Positions 1 through 5,179 of a stretch of 5,713 nt of DNA are shown piece by piece. The number at the start of each line of letters is the position of its first letter. Positions within the stretch are counted from its first letter, which is position 1. A model generated the notes under the pieces. That model had not been told where the DNA came from. It saw nothing but the letters and a program-made list of their open reading frames with translations, and did not search any database. The translations under genes and the position numbers were made by a program. The stretch is from Succinivibrionaceae bacterium (GTDB taxonomy: Bacteria > Pseudomonadota > Gammaproteobacteria > Enterobacterales > Succinivibrionaceae), in the NCBI GenBank assembly GCA_003477345.1, contig DMTG01000024.1:1-5713 (forward strand), read 5' to 3'.

Positions 1-456
1 CCTGGTTTCGAAGGCGGTCAGATGCCAATGAAGATCAGATTACCAAAGTTTGGTTTCTGGTCTCCAAAAGCTCAGATCACTACAGAAGTATCTCTCAACT
101 CCCTCAATAAGATTGAAGGTGATGTAGTAGATATGGAAGCATTGCTTAAGGCAGGACTTATCACCCAGAAGATTAAGTTTGTAAAGATTGTACTTTCCAA
201 GGTACCTAACTTCACAAAGAAAATCACTTTAAAGGGTGTTGGAGTTACTCGCGGTGCTAAGGCAGCTATCGAAGCATGCGGCGGCACAGTAGAGGTTGCT
301 CAGTACGTTACTGATGCAGCATCCCGCAGAGAAAAATCAGAGAAGCGTTCTGCTGCTAAGCAAAAAGCTAGAGTAGATCAGCTTTTAGCTGAAGGCATTA
401 AGAAGCCTGCAAAGAAGACTGCTGAACAGAAAGCAGCCAAGAAGGCAGGCCGTTAA
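1..456 (+). CDS. rplO: 50S ribosomal protein L15, 5'-truncated, with long basic C-terminal tail
   Basis: L15 is a large-subunit protein that binds 23S rRNA during late 50S assembly. The reading frame is open from base 1, and the first residues (PGFEGGQMP) match E. coli L15 from about residue 48, so the gene starts upstream of the window. The Met at base 22 is internal. The visible 151 residues include the conserved RLPKFGF block and the [14 protein letters not shown] segment. E. coli L15 stops almost directly after that segment; here the protein continues for about 53 more residues (bases 295-453), rich in Lys, Ala and Arg and ending KKAGR. I see no frameshift, and codon use looks continuous with the body. 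The position before secY is the normal spc-operon order. Identity is certain; a function for the tail is unknown. Confidence 0.97.
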   Translation, partial: PGFEGGQMPMKIRLPKFGFWSPKAQITTEVSLNSLNKIEGDVVDMEALLKAGLITQKIKFVKIVLSKVPNFTKKITLKGVGVTRGAKAAIEACGGTVEVAQYVTDAASRREKSEKRSAAKQKARVDQLLAEGIKKPAKKTAEQKAAKKAGR

Positions 457-460
457 TAAA

Positions 461-480
461 AGGGCGCCCTAGTGGCGCCT
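461..480 (+). other. GC-rich stem-loop between rplO and secY
   Basis: GGCGCC at 463-468 pairs with GGCGCC at 474-479 around a 5-base loop, with a possible G-U closing pair at 462/480. On the + strand it is followed by AAATGAGG, not a T-run, so it does not look like a working terminator for the operon. Read on the - strand the stem is followed by CTTTTATTAA, which is closer to an intrinsic terminator, but no minus-strand gene is visible. It could be an mRNA stability or processing element. It ends just before the secY ribosome binding site. Confidence 0.6.
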
Positions 481-484
481 AAAT

Positions 485-488
485 GAGG
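485..488 (+). promoter_or_regulatory. Ribosome binding site that sets the secY start
   Basis: GAGG lies 6 bases before the ATG at 495. This favours 495 over the in-frame ATG at 483, which overlaps this site and has no Shine-Dalgarno sequence at the right distance. Confidence 0.75.
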
Positions 489-494
489 TTTTGC

Positions 495-1841
495 ATGGCC
501 AGAAAATCGCTTTTTGATAAAAGCCGCGAGGCAGTTACTCCGGCAAAGAAAGGTAATGGTGAACTTCGCCAGCGCCTTTTATTTGTTTTCATAGGTCTCG
601 TAATGTTCCGTTTAGGTTCTTACATTCCAGTACCTGGAGTTAATGCTGACGTGTTGGAGCGTGTTTTCGAAGAACAGAGCGGAACCATTTTAGGCATGTT
701 CAACATGTTCAGTGGAGGCGCTCTTGAGCGTGCATCCGTTCTGGCACTTGGAATTATGCCTTATATTTCTGCAGCTATTATTATTCAGTTGCTGGCGGTT
801 CTAAATAAGAACCTGGCTGAACTTAGAAAAGAAGGCGAATCAGGAAGACGCAAAATCACGCAGTACACCAGAGTTTCAACTCTGTTTTTAGCAGCGTTGC
901 AGGCTATGGGAATTGCAACAGGTATTCCTAACATGATGCCTGGACTTGTGGATAATCCTGGATTCGGCTTTTACTTTGTTACTACAGTAAGTCTTGTTAC
1001 CGGTACCATGCTTCTTATGTGGTTAGGTGAACAGATTACCGAGAGAGGAATTGGTAATGGAATTTCCCTTATTATCTTCGCCGGTATTGTTGCTGGACTG
1101 CCAAGTGCATTAGCTAGAACCTTTGAACAGTCTCGTCAAGGAGACCTTTCAACAATTGCACTGTTGATAATCGGATGCGTAGTGGTCCTTGTGACCTTCT
1201 TCGTGGTATTCGTTGAACGCGGTCAACGTAGGATAGTAATTGAATACGCCAAGCGTCAGATGGGTAACCGCATTTATTCACAGCCTCGCTCTAATTTGCC
1301 GTTGAAAATTAACATGTCTGGTGTGATCCCTGCAATTTTTGCATCTTCGATCATTCTTTTCCCAGGCACTGTTGTTTCATGGTTTGGTCAGGGAGATAAC
1401 GCTGTTGCTAATGTCCTGCAGGAAATATCACTATTTCTGCAGCCAGGACAGCCGCTCTATGAGCTGTTATATGCAGCAGCAATAATTTTCTTCACATTCT
1501 TTTACACCGCTCTGGTTTTCAACCCTAGAGAAGTTGCAGAGAATCTTAAGAAAAGCGGAGCATTCATTCCTGGAATAAGACCTGGTGAGCAGACCGCTCG
1601 CTTTATCGATCAGGTAATGACTCGTTTAACTCTCTCAGGCTCCTTATACATGGTATTAGTATGTCTGGTTCCACAGTTACTAATGAACTGGTTTAATGTT
1701 CAGTTCTATTTCGGTGGTACTTCATTACTGATTATTGTAGTTGTTACTATGGACTTTGTTGCTCAGTTACAGAGCCACATGATGAACCAGCAGTATGGCG
1801 ATATCATGCGCAAAGCAAACCTTAGAAACTATGGTCGATAG
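495..1841 (+). CDS. secY: Protein translocase subunit SecY
   Basis: SecY is the channel-forming subunit of the SecYEG translocon in the inner membrane. It exports unfolded preproteins with SecA and inserts membrane proteins with the ribosome. The product is 448 residues (443 in E. coli). Ten hydrophobic segments can be seen at roughly 28-48, 83-103, 127-147, 160-178, 189-206, 220-240, 276-297, 325-343, 376-396 and 405-425. Family landmarks are present: [14 protein letters not shown] (plug region), [22 protein letters not shown], the cytoplasmic ERGQRRI loop, and GIRPGEQTA with Arg362, equivalent to the functionally critical E. coli Arg357. The C-terminus KANLRNYGR is typical. The start is chosen at 495 because of the GAGG site. 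It lies 38 bases after rplO and 29 before rpmJ, consistent with co-transcription in the spc operon. Nothing looks damaged. Confidence 0.99.
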   Translation: MARKSLFDKSREAVTPAKKGNGELRQRLLFVFIGLVMFRLGSYIPVPGVNADVLERVFEEQSGTILGMFNMFSGGALERASVLALGIMPYISAAIIIQLLAVLNKNLAELRKEGESGRRKITQYTRVSTLFLAALQAMGIATGIPNMMPGLVDNPGFGFYFVTTVSLVTGTMLLMWLGEQITERGIGNGISLIIFAGIVAGLPSALARTFEQSRQGDLSTIALLIIGCVVVLVTFFVVFVERGQRRIVIEYAKRQMGNRIYSQPRSNLPLKINMSGVIPAIFASSIILFPGTVVSWFGQGDNAVANVLQEISLFLQPGQPLYELLYAAAIIFFTFFYTALVFNPREVAENLKKSGAFIPGIRPGEQTARFIDQVMTRLTLSGSLYMVLVCLVPQLLMNWFNVQFYFGGTSLLIIVVVTMDFVAQLQSHMMNQQYGDIMRKANLRNYGR

Positions 1842-1870
1842 AGTTTCACTTATTCAGTTGGAGATTTAAG

Positions 1871-1984
1871 ATGAAAGTAGGTGCTTCTGTTAAGAAAATG
1901 TGCCGCAACTGCAAAGTGGTACGTCGCCACGGAGTAGTTCGTATAATCTGTTCAAATCCAAAACATAAGCAGCGTCAGGGCTAA
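1871..1984 (+). CDS. rpmJ: 50S ribosomal protein L36, zinc-binding form
   Basis: This 37-residue reading frame encodes L36, the smallest 50S protein, which binds 23S rRNA and stabilises its tertiary fold. The sequence opens [17 protein letters not shown] and ends KHKQRQG. The four zinc ligands of the C+ form are all there: Cys11, Cys14, Cys27 and His32. GGAG at 1860-1863 lies 7 bases before the ATG. The gene closes the spc operon in many gammaproteobacteria, which is its position here, with the alpha-operon promoter starting shortly downstream. One oddity is Gly4 (GGT), where most L36 proteins, including that of E. coli, have Arg (MKVRASVKK). The Cys27 region is also one residue shorter than in E. 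coli (38 aa). Confidence 0.97.
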   Translation: MKVGASVKKMCRNCKVVRRHGVVRIICSNPKHKQRQG

Positions 1985-2008
1985 TGTTTTGTTTATAGTC
2001 AATTTGTA

Positions 2009-2037
2009 TTGATTATATAAATTATTTTCTGTATAAT
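2009..2037 (+). promoter_or_regulatory. Strong sigma70-type promoter for the alpha operon
   Basis: TTGATT (2009-2014) and a perfect TATAAT (2032-2037) are separated by 17 bases, the optimal spacing. The sequence upstream of the -35 box (1985-2008) is AT-rich and could act as an UP element for the alpha C-terminal domain. Transcription would begin near 2043-2046, leaving a leader of about 130 bases before rpsM. No clear terminator follows rpmJ, so read-through from the spc operon probably adds to this promoter's output. Recognised by sequence only. Confidence 0.8.
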
Positions 2038-2046
2038 TGTACAATT
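2035..2046. repeat. Perfect 12-bp palindrome across the -10 box and start site
   Basis: AATTGTACAATT equals its own reverse complement and overlaps the end of the TATAAT box and the predicted transcription start. That is a position where a dimeric repressor could block the promoter. The region is AT-rich, so chance is possible, and no regulator is known to me for this site. Confidence 0.4.
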
Positions 2047-2047
2047 T

Positions 2048-2076
2048 GCGGCATCTAGGTGAGTCCTGGGTGCCGC
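2048..2076 (+). promoter_or_regulatory. 12-bp leader hairpin at the 5' end of the alpha-operon mRNA
   Basis: Bases 2048-2059 pair with 2065-2076 over all 12 positions (two are G-U) around the loop TGAGT. No T-run follows, so it is not a terminator. It would lie within a few bases of the predicted 5' end of the transcript. It could protect the mRNA from decay or help fold the downstream S4 site. Confidence 0.7.
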
Positions 2077-2103
2077 ACTGATTTGCCAATGTGCACTATA
2101 GTC

Positions 2104-2181
2104 GGTTGTCGCGTATCCATTTAACGGGCTTTGCGACAGCCTTTTTCAATGACCTTAATTAGGAGATCGATAGTGGCCCGT
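2104..2181 (+). promoter_or_regulatory. S4-responsive alpha-operon pseudoknot over the rpsM start
   Basis: Stem 1 is GGTTGTCGC (2104-2112) paired with GCGACAGCC (2133-2141), nine pairs with one G-U. Its loop contains ACGGGC (2124-2129), which is complementary to GCCCGT (2176-2181), codons 2 and 3 of rpsM, giving an H-type pseudoknot that encloses the AGGAG ribosome binding site and GTG start. This matches the known alpha-operon leader (Rfam Alpha_RBS), where ribosomal protein S4 binds the nested pseudoknot and traps the 30S subunit to repress its own operon. The S4 gene rpsD is two genes downstream, which fits. The pairing is seen directly; S4 binding is inferred from the family. Confidence 0.85.
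2161..2165 (+). promoter_or_regulatory. Ribosome binding site that sets the rpsM GTG start
   Basis: AGGAG stands 7 bases before the GTG at 2173. It fixes the start there rather than at the upstream in-frame TTG (2131) or ATG (2149), and gives the N-terminus [10 protein letters not shown] typical of S13. Confidence 0.85.
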
Positions 2182-2529
2182 ATAGCCGGCATTAACGTGC
2201 CTGATAATAAGATTGCCATGATTGCATTGCAATCGATCTTTGGCATTGGTCCAACTCGCGCTTGCGATATTCTTTCCGCAGTAGGCGTGGACCCAAATGT
2301 CAAATTCAAAGATATTGATGAAGCTTCAGTAGATAAGATTCGTGCTGAGGTTGCCAAATACAACGTAGAAGGCGACCTTCGTCGTGAAATTTCTATGAAC
2401 ATCAAGAGACTCATTGACCTCGGTACTTACCGTGGTCTTCGTCACCGTCGTGGACTGCCAGTTCGTGGTCAGCGTACTAAGACCAATGCTCGTACTCGCA
2501 AAGGTCCTCGCAAGAGTGTGAAGAAGTAG
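2173..2529 (+). CDS. rpsM: 30S ribosomal protein S13
   Basis: S13 sits in the head of the 30S subunit, contacts the P-site tRNA and forms an intersubunit bridge. The product is 118 residues, the same length as in E. coli. It begins [13 protein letters not shown], has the [13 protein letters not shown] helix-hairpin-like segment, the [19 protein letters not shown] block, and the basic tail [18 protein letters not shown] that reaches toward the tRNA. The start is a GTG, as in E. coli, and its second and third codons take part in the leader pseudoknot, so translation is probably repressed by S4. It is the first gene of the alpha operon. Its stop codon overlaps the AGGAG site of rpsK, so the two are probably translationally coupled. 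Confidence 0.99.
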   Translation: MARIAGINVPDNKIAMIALQSIFGIGPTRACDILSAVGVDPNVKFKDIDEASVDKIRAEVAKYNVEGDLRREISMNIKRLIDLGTYRGLRHRRGLPVRGQRTKTNARTRKGPRKSVKK

Positions 2530-2540
2530 GAGATTCTTAG

Positions 2541-2978
2541 ATGACTGAAGAAATCAAAAAAGCAGAAGTTTCTGCAGACAAGTCTGCAGCCACAGCACCT
2601 CGCGCCCCACGTGCAAAACGCGGCAAGAAGCAGGTAGCTGACGGTGTAGCACATATCCATGCATCTTTCAACAACACCATCGTTACAATTTCTGATCGTC
2701 AGGGTAACGTCCTTTCTTGGGCAACTGCTGGTGGTTCAGGATTCCGTGGTTCACGTAAGTCCACTCCTTATGCAGCTCAGGTTGCAGCAGAGCGTGCTGG
2801 TGAAGCCGCTAAAGAATACGGTGTTAAGAATCTTGAAGTTTTAGTAAAGGGACCAGGCCCTGGGCGTGAGTCAAGTATCCGTGCTTTAAATGCTCAAGGA
2901 TATAAGATCACTAACATTACTGATGTTACCCCTATCCCTCACAATGGTTGCCGTCCGCCAAAGAAGCGTCGTGTTTAA
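2541..2978 (+). CDS. rpsK: 30S ribosomal protein S11 with extended N-terminus
   Basis: S11 lies on the 30S platform, near the mRNA exit and the 3' end of 16S rRNA. The 145-residue product matches E. coli S11 (129 residues) very closely from about residue 30: [61 protein letters not shown], and the invariant C-terminus [14 protein letters not shown]. The first 30 residues differ: an acidic and Ala-rich start ([15 protein letters not shown]) leads into a basic stretch, making the protein about 16 residues longer. AGGAG at 2528-2532 lies 8 bases before the ATG, which supports this start and so the extension. No good alternative start is apparent inside it. It follows rpsM by 11 bases. Confidence 0.98.
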   Translation: MTEEIKKAEVSADKSAATAPRAPRAKRGKKQVADGVAHIHASFNNTIVTISDRQGNVLSWATAGGSGFRGSRKSTPYAAQVAAERAGEAAKEYGVKNLEVLVKGPGPGRESSIRALNAQGYKITNITDVTPIPHNGCRPPKKRRV

Positions 2979-3008
2979 CCTTTAGTAAAGATTTCTGGAG
3001 AAAGATAA

Positions 3009-3632
3009 ATGGCAAAATACACAGGCCCAGCACTGAAATTAAGTCGCCGTGAAGGTGTTGACTTATTTCTGAAGTCTGGTGTTCGTGCAATTGAAACCAA
3101 GTGCAAGTTAGATACAGCACCTGGCCAGCACGGCGCCAATAAAGCACGCCTTTCTGATTACGGTATGCAGTTGCGCGAGAAGCAGAAAGTCCGTCGTATT
3201 TACGGCGTATTAGAGCGTCAGTTCAGCAACTACTACAAGAAAGCAGCAAGAATGACCGGCAATACCGGTGAGAACCTGCTTCAGTTACTCGAAAGCCGTT
3301 TGGACAATGTTGTTTACCGTATGGGCTTTGGCTCCACAAGAATGGAAGCAAGACAGCTCGTTAGCCACAAGGCTATCACTGTAAACGATCACATTGTAAA
3401 TATTCCTTCTTATCAGGTTCAGCCTTCAGATGTTATCGCTGTTCGTGAAAAAGCTAAAAAGCAGATTCGTATTAAAGCTGCTATGGATTTAGCTGGACAG
3501 CGTGCACTGAAACCAACTTGGATTGAAGTTGATCAGGACAATATGAAGGGTACTTACAAGAACAAACCTGAACGCTCTGAGCTGCCAGCCGATATTAAGG
3601 AACAGCTCATCGTCGAGTTGTACTCTAAGTAA
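3009..3632 (+). CDS. rpsD: 30S ribosomal protein S4, primary 16S rRNA binder and likely operon regulator
   Basis: S4 nucleates 30S assembly by binding the 5' domain of 16S rRNA, contributes to decoding accuracy, and in E. coli represses the alpha operon by binding its leader. The protein is 207 residues (206 in E. coli). It opens [16 protein letters not shown], carries [18 protein letters not shown], the S4-type RNA-binding fold around residues 97-160 ([20 protein letters not shown]), and ends [10 protein letters not shown]. It has a single Cys32, so it is the zinc-free (C-minus) form. GGAG at 2997-3000 is 8 bases before the ATG. The gap to rpsK is 30 bases. The leader pseudoknot upstream of rpsM is its expected target. 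Confidence 0.99.
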   Translation: MAKYTGPALKLSRREGVDLFLKSGVRAIETKCKLDTAPGQHGANKARLSDYGMQLREKQKVRRIYGVLERQFSNYYKKAARMTGNTGENLLQLLESRLDNVVYRMGFGSTRMEARQLVSHKAITVNDHIVNIPSYQVQPSDVIAVREKAKKQIRIKAAMDLAGQRALKPTWIEVDQDNMKGTYKNKPERSELPADIKEQLIVELYSK

Positions 3633-3680
3633 TTTAATGGCAACCTGCCAGCACCGATTTATATTTGAGGGGACTCTCTA

Positions 3681-4673
3681 GTGTCTGTTAATGAACTGCT
3701 CAAGCCTAAGCCAGTAGACTATTCTGAAATTACTTCTAACAGAGCCAAAATTGTGCTCGAGCCATTAGAAAGAGGTTTCGGAAATACTCTAGGCGTTGCG
3801 CTTAGTGGAATTTTACTAAAGACCTTGTCAGGAAATGCAGTTGATGCATTCAGATTGGCAGGTGTAAAGGATCAGAACGGAAGAAAGGAAGATCTAAAAG
3901 AAAGTATTTTCGAATTGATCATGAATTTAAAGTCCCTTGCTATAGAGTCAAGGGAGCCTCTGTCTGCTCCTGTATGGGTTAGCCTTGATAAAAAAGGTGA
4001 GTGTGAAGTAACAGCTGCTGATCTTGAATGCCCGGAAGGAATTTCTGTTGTAGATCCAGAAGCTCATATCTGCACACTTATTGGTGCAAAGGCATCGTTG
4101 TCGATGAAACTCCGTCTTGTTTCAGGAAGCGGATATGTATTAGCAACATCAAAAGATCATATTCCAGCAGAATCTGATGAGGATATTCTTATTGATGCTA
4201 ATTTCTGCCCAGTACGTCGCTTTGTGTATGATGTTGAGTCTGCACGTGTTGAGCAGCGTACTGATTTGGACCGTTTAGTTATCGATATTGAAACAGATGG
4301 TACATTAGCTCCTGATGCTGCATTAATGCGGGGCGCAGAACTTATTCGCGGAAGCATAACCAATATCATCAACAAGGAAGAGCTGAACGAGAGAGCCCTG
4401 GCTCCTTCCCAGCCTCCTCTGCCAGATCCAGTTCTGATGCAGTCTGTTGATGATTTAGAGTTAACTGTACGCTCTGCTAACTGCTTGAAGGCTGAGTCAA
4501 TCATTTACATCGGTGATTTGGTTCAAAGAACTGAAGTGGAACTGTTAAAGACTCCTAATTTAGGAAAGAAATCTCTTACTGAGATCAAGGATGTTCTTGC
4601 TCAAAAAGGACTTTCTCTTGGTATGAGAATAGCTAACTGGCCACCTCAGGGATTACAGAAGACAACCAAGTAA
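3681..4673 (+). CDS. rpoA: RNA polymerase alpha subunit, copy 1, with altered beta-binding surface
   Basis: Alpha dimerises to start RNA polymerase assembly, and its C-terminal domain binds UP elements and activators. The 330-residue product (E. coli 329) starts at a GTG with GAGGGG 8 bases upstream. The C-terminal domain (about 248-322) is almost identical to E. coli, including Arg264, Asn267, Cys268 and Lys270 (E. coli 265, 268, 269, 271) and [35 protein letters not shown] and Lys84 (E. coli K86), on the beta-prime side, are kept. The N-terminal domain retains [13 protein letters not shown], but E. coli R44-R45 are Ser42-Gly43, HEY 66-68 is Asp-Gln-Asn, GIGPVT is GECEVT, and RGRGYVP is SGSGYVL. 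R45 is required for beta binding in E. coli. The gene is intact, not a pseudogene. It occupies the classical rpoA site between rpsD and rplQ. Confidence 0.97.
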   Translation: MSVNELLKPKPVDYSEITSNRAKIVLEPLERGFGNTLGVALSGILLKTLSGNAVDAFRLAGVKDQNGRKEDLKESIFELIMNLKSLAIESREPLSAPVWVSLDKKGECEVTAADLECPEGISVVDPEAHICTLIGAKASLSMKLRLVSGSGYVLATSKDHIPAESDEDILIDANFCPVRRFVYDVESARVEQRTDLDRLVIDIETDGTLAPDAALMRGAELIRGSITNIINKEELNERALAPSQPPLPDPVLMQSVDDLELTVRSANCLKAESIIYIGDLVQRTEVELLKTPNLGKKSLTEIKDVLAQKGLSLGMRIANWPPQGLQKTTK

Positions 4674-4696
4674 CTGTTATCAGAAGGAATTAAGAA

Positions 4697-5098
4697 ATGC
4701 GTCATCGTTTAAGCGGTCGTCATTTAGGTCGCACTGCATCTCACCGTGCAGCGTTATATCGTAACCTTGCTAACGCTCTGTTTACCTATGAAGTAATTAA
4801 GACTACTTTACCAAAGGCAAAAGAATTACGTCGTTTTGCTGAGCCTTTAATTACTCTGGCTAAAGAAGACAGCGTTGCACACCGTCGTCAGGCATTTGCA
4901 ATTTTACGTGACGACGCAGTAGTAGCAAAACTATTTACTGTTATCGGCAAACTCTCTGCTGAGCGTAAAGGTGGCTACACCCGCATTTTAAAGTGCGGTC
5001 TTCGTGCAGGAGATCAGGCTCAGATGGCTTACATCATGTTAGTTGATCGTCCTCAGAAGGCAGAAGTACAGGAAACTACCGAAGCTAAGGCTGAATAG
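4697..5098 (+). CDS. rplQ: 50S ribosomal protein L17
   Basis: L17 is a large-subunit protein located near the polypeptide exit region. The product is 133 residues (127 in E. coli). It begins [17 protein letters not shown] and contains the diagnostic [23 protein letters not shown] and [15 protein letters not shown] blocks. The end is a short Glu/Ala/Lys tail ([10 protein letters not shown]), slightly longer than usual. AAGGA at 4684-4688 is 8 bases before the ATG. It follows the first rpoA by 23 bases, so the pair is surely co-transcribed. Normally rplQ ends the alpha operon; here a second alpha gene follows after 81 bases. Confidence 0.99.
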   Translation: MRHRLSGRHLGRTASHRAALYRNLANALFTYEVIKTTLPKAKELRRFAEPLITLAKEDSVAHRRQAFAILRDDAVVAKLFTVIGKLSAERKGGYTRILKCGLRAGDQAQMAYIMLVDRPQKAEVQETTEAKAE

Positions 5099-5113
5099 TT
5101 TTTCTGACATATA

Positions 5114-5131
5114 GGGCGCTTAACAGCGCCC
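5114..5131 (+). terminator. Stem-loop after rplQ, weak or partial terminator
   Basis: GGGCGCT (5114-5120) and AGCGCCC (5125-5131) form seven perfect pairs around TAAC. The downstream sequence is ATCCAGTTTATTT, so the first T-rich stretch begins only 7 bases later, which is poor for intrinsic termination. It sits where the E. coli alpha operon ends. Partial termination, which would lower expression of the second alpha gene, or an mRNA processing stem are both possible. Confidence 0.4.
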
Positions 5132-5135
5132 ATCC

Positions 5136-5149
5136 AGTTTATTTAAACT
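5136..5149. repeat. Short AT-rich inverted repeat
   Basis: AGTTTA (5136-5141) and TAAACT (5144-5149) are perfect inverted repeats around TT, immediately after the rplQ stem-loop. A two-base loop makes an RNA hairpin weak. A protein site or chance in AT-rich sequence are both possible. Confidence 0.3.
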
Positions 5150-5168
5150 TCTTACGAGTGTAAAAACG

Positions 5169-5172
5169 AGGG
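5169..5172 (+). promoter_or_regulatory. Ribosome binding site that supports the TTG start of the second alpha gene
   Basis: AGGG, within GAGGGTG, lies 7 bases before TTG at 5180. The alpha-like reading frame has no ATG nearby upstream, and the residues after this TTG align with the alpha N-terminus, so TTG is the best start. Confidence 0.75.
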
Positions 5173-5179
5173 TGAAACT

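Noticed and set aside
483..494. secY start at ATG 483
   Set aside because: This ATG overlaps the GAGG site that serves the ATG at 495 and has no ribosome binding site of its own.
2016..2021. TATAAA as a second -10 box upstream of the main promoter
   Set aside because: No acceptable -35 box lies about 17 bases upstream, and the sequence is simply AT-rich.
2131..2172. Earlier starts for rpsM at TTG 2131 or ATG 2149
   Set aside because: The AGGAG site points to GTG 2173, S13 begins MARIAGIN in the family, and the upstream bases form the pseudoknot.
3638..3650. Small TGGCA/TGCCA hairpin between rpsD and rpoA copy 1
   Set aside because: Only five pairs with a three-base loop and no T-run; too weak to call a terminator or regulatory element.
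4157..4504. Minus-strand open frame inside rpoA copy 1, and similar antisense frames at 72-287, 2121-2414, 2469-2660 and 2932-3147
   Set aside because: They lie opposite strongly conserved genes, have no family resemblance or ribosome binding sites that I can see, and are shadows.
3681..4673. Alpha copy 1 as a decaying pseudogene
   Set aside because: The frame is full length, without gaps relative to E. coli in the altered region, has a good ribosome binding site, and its C-terminal domain is under strong conservation.
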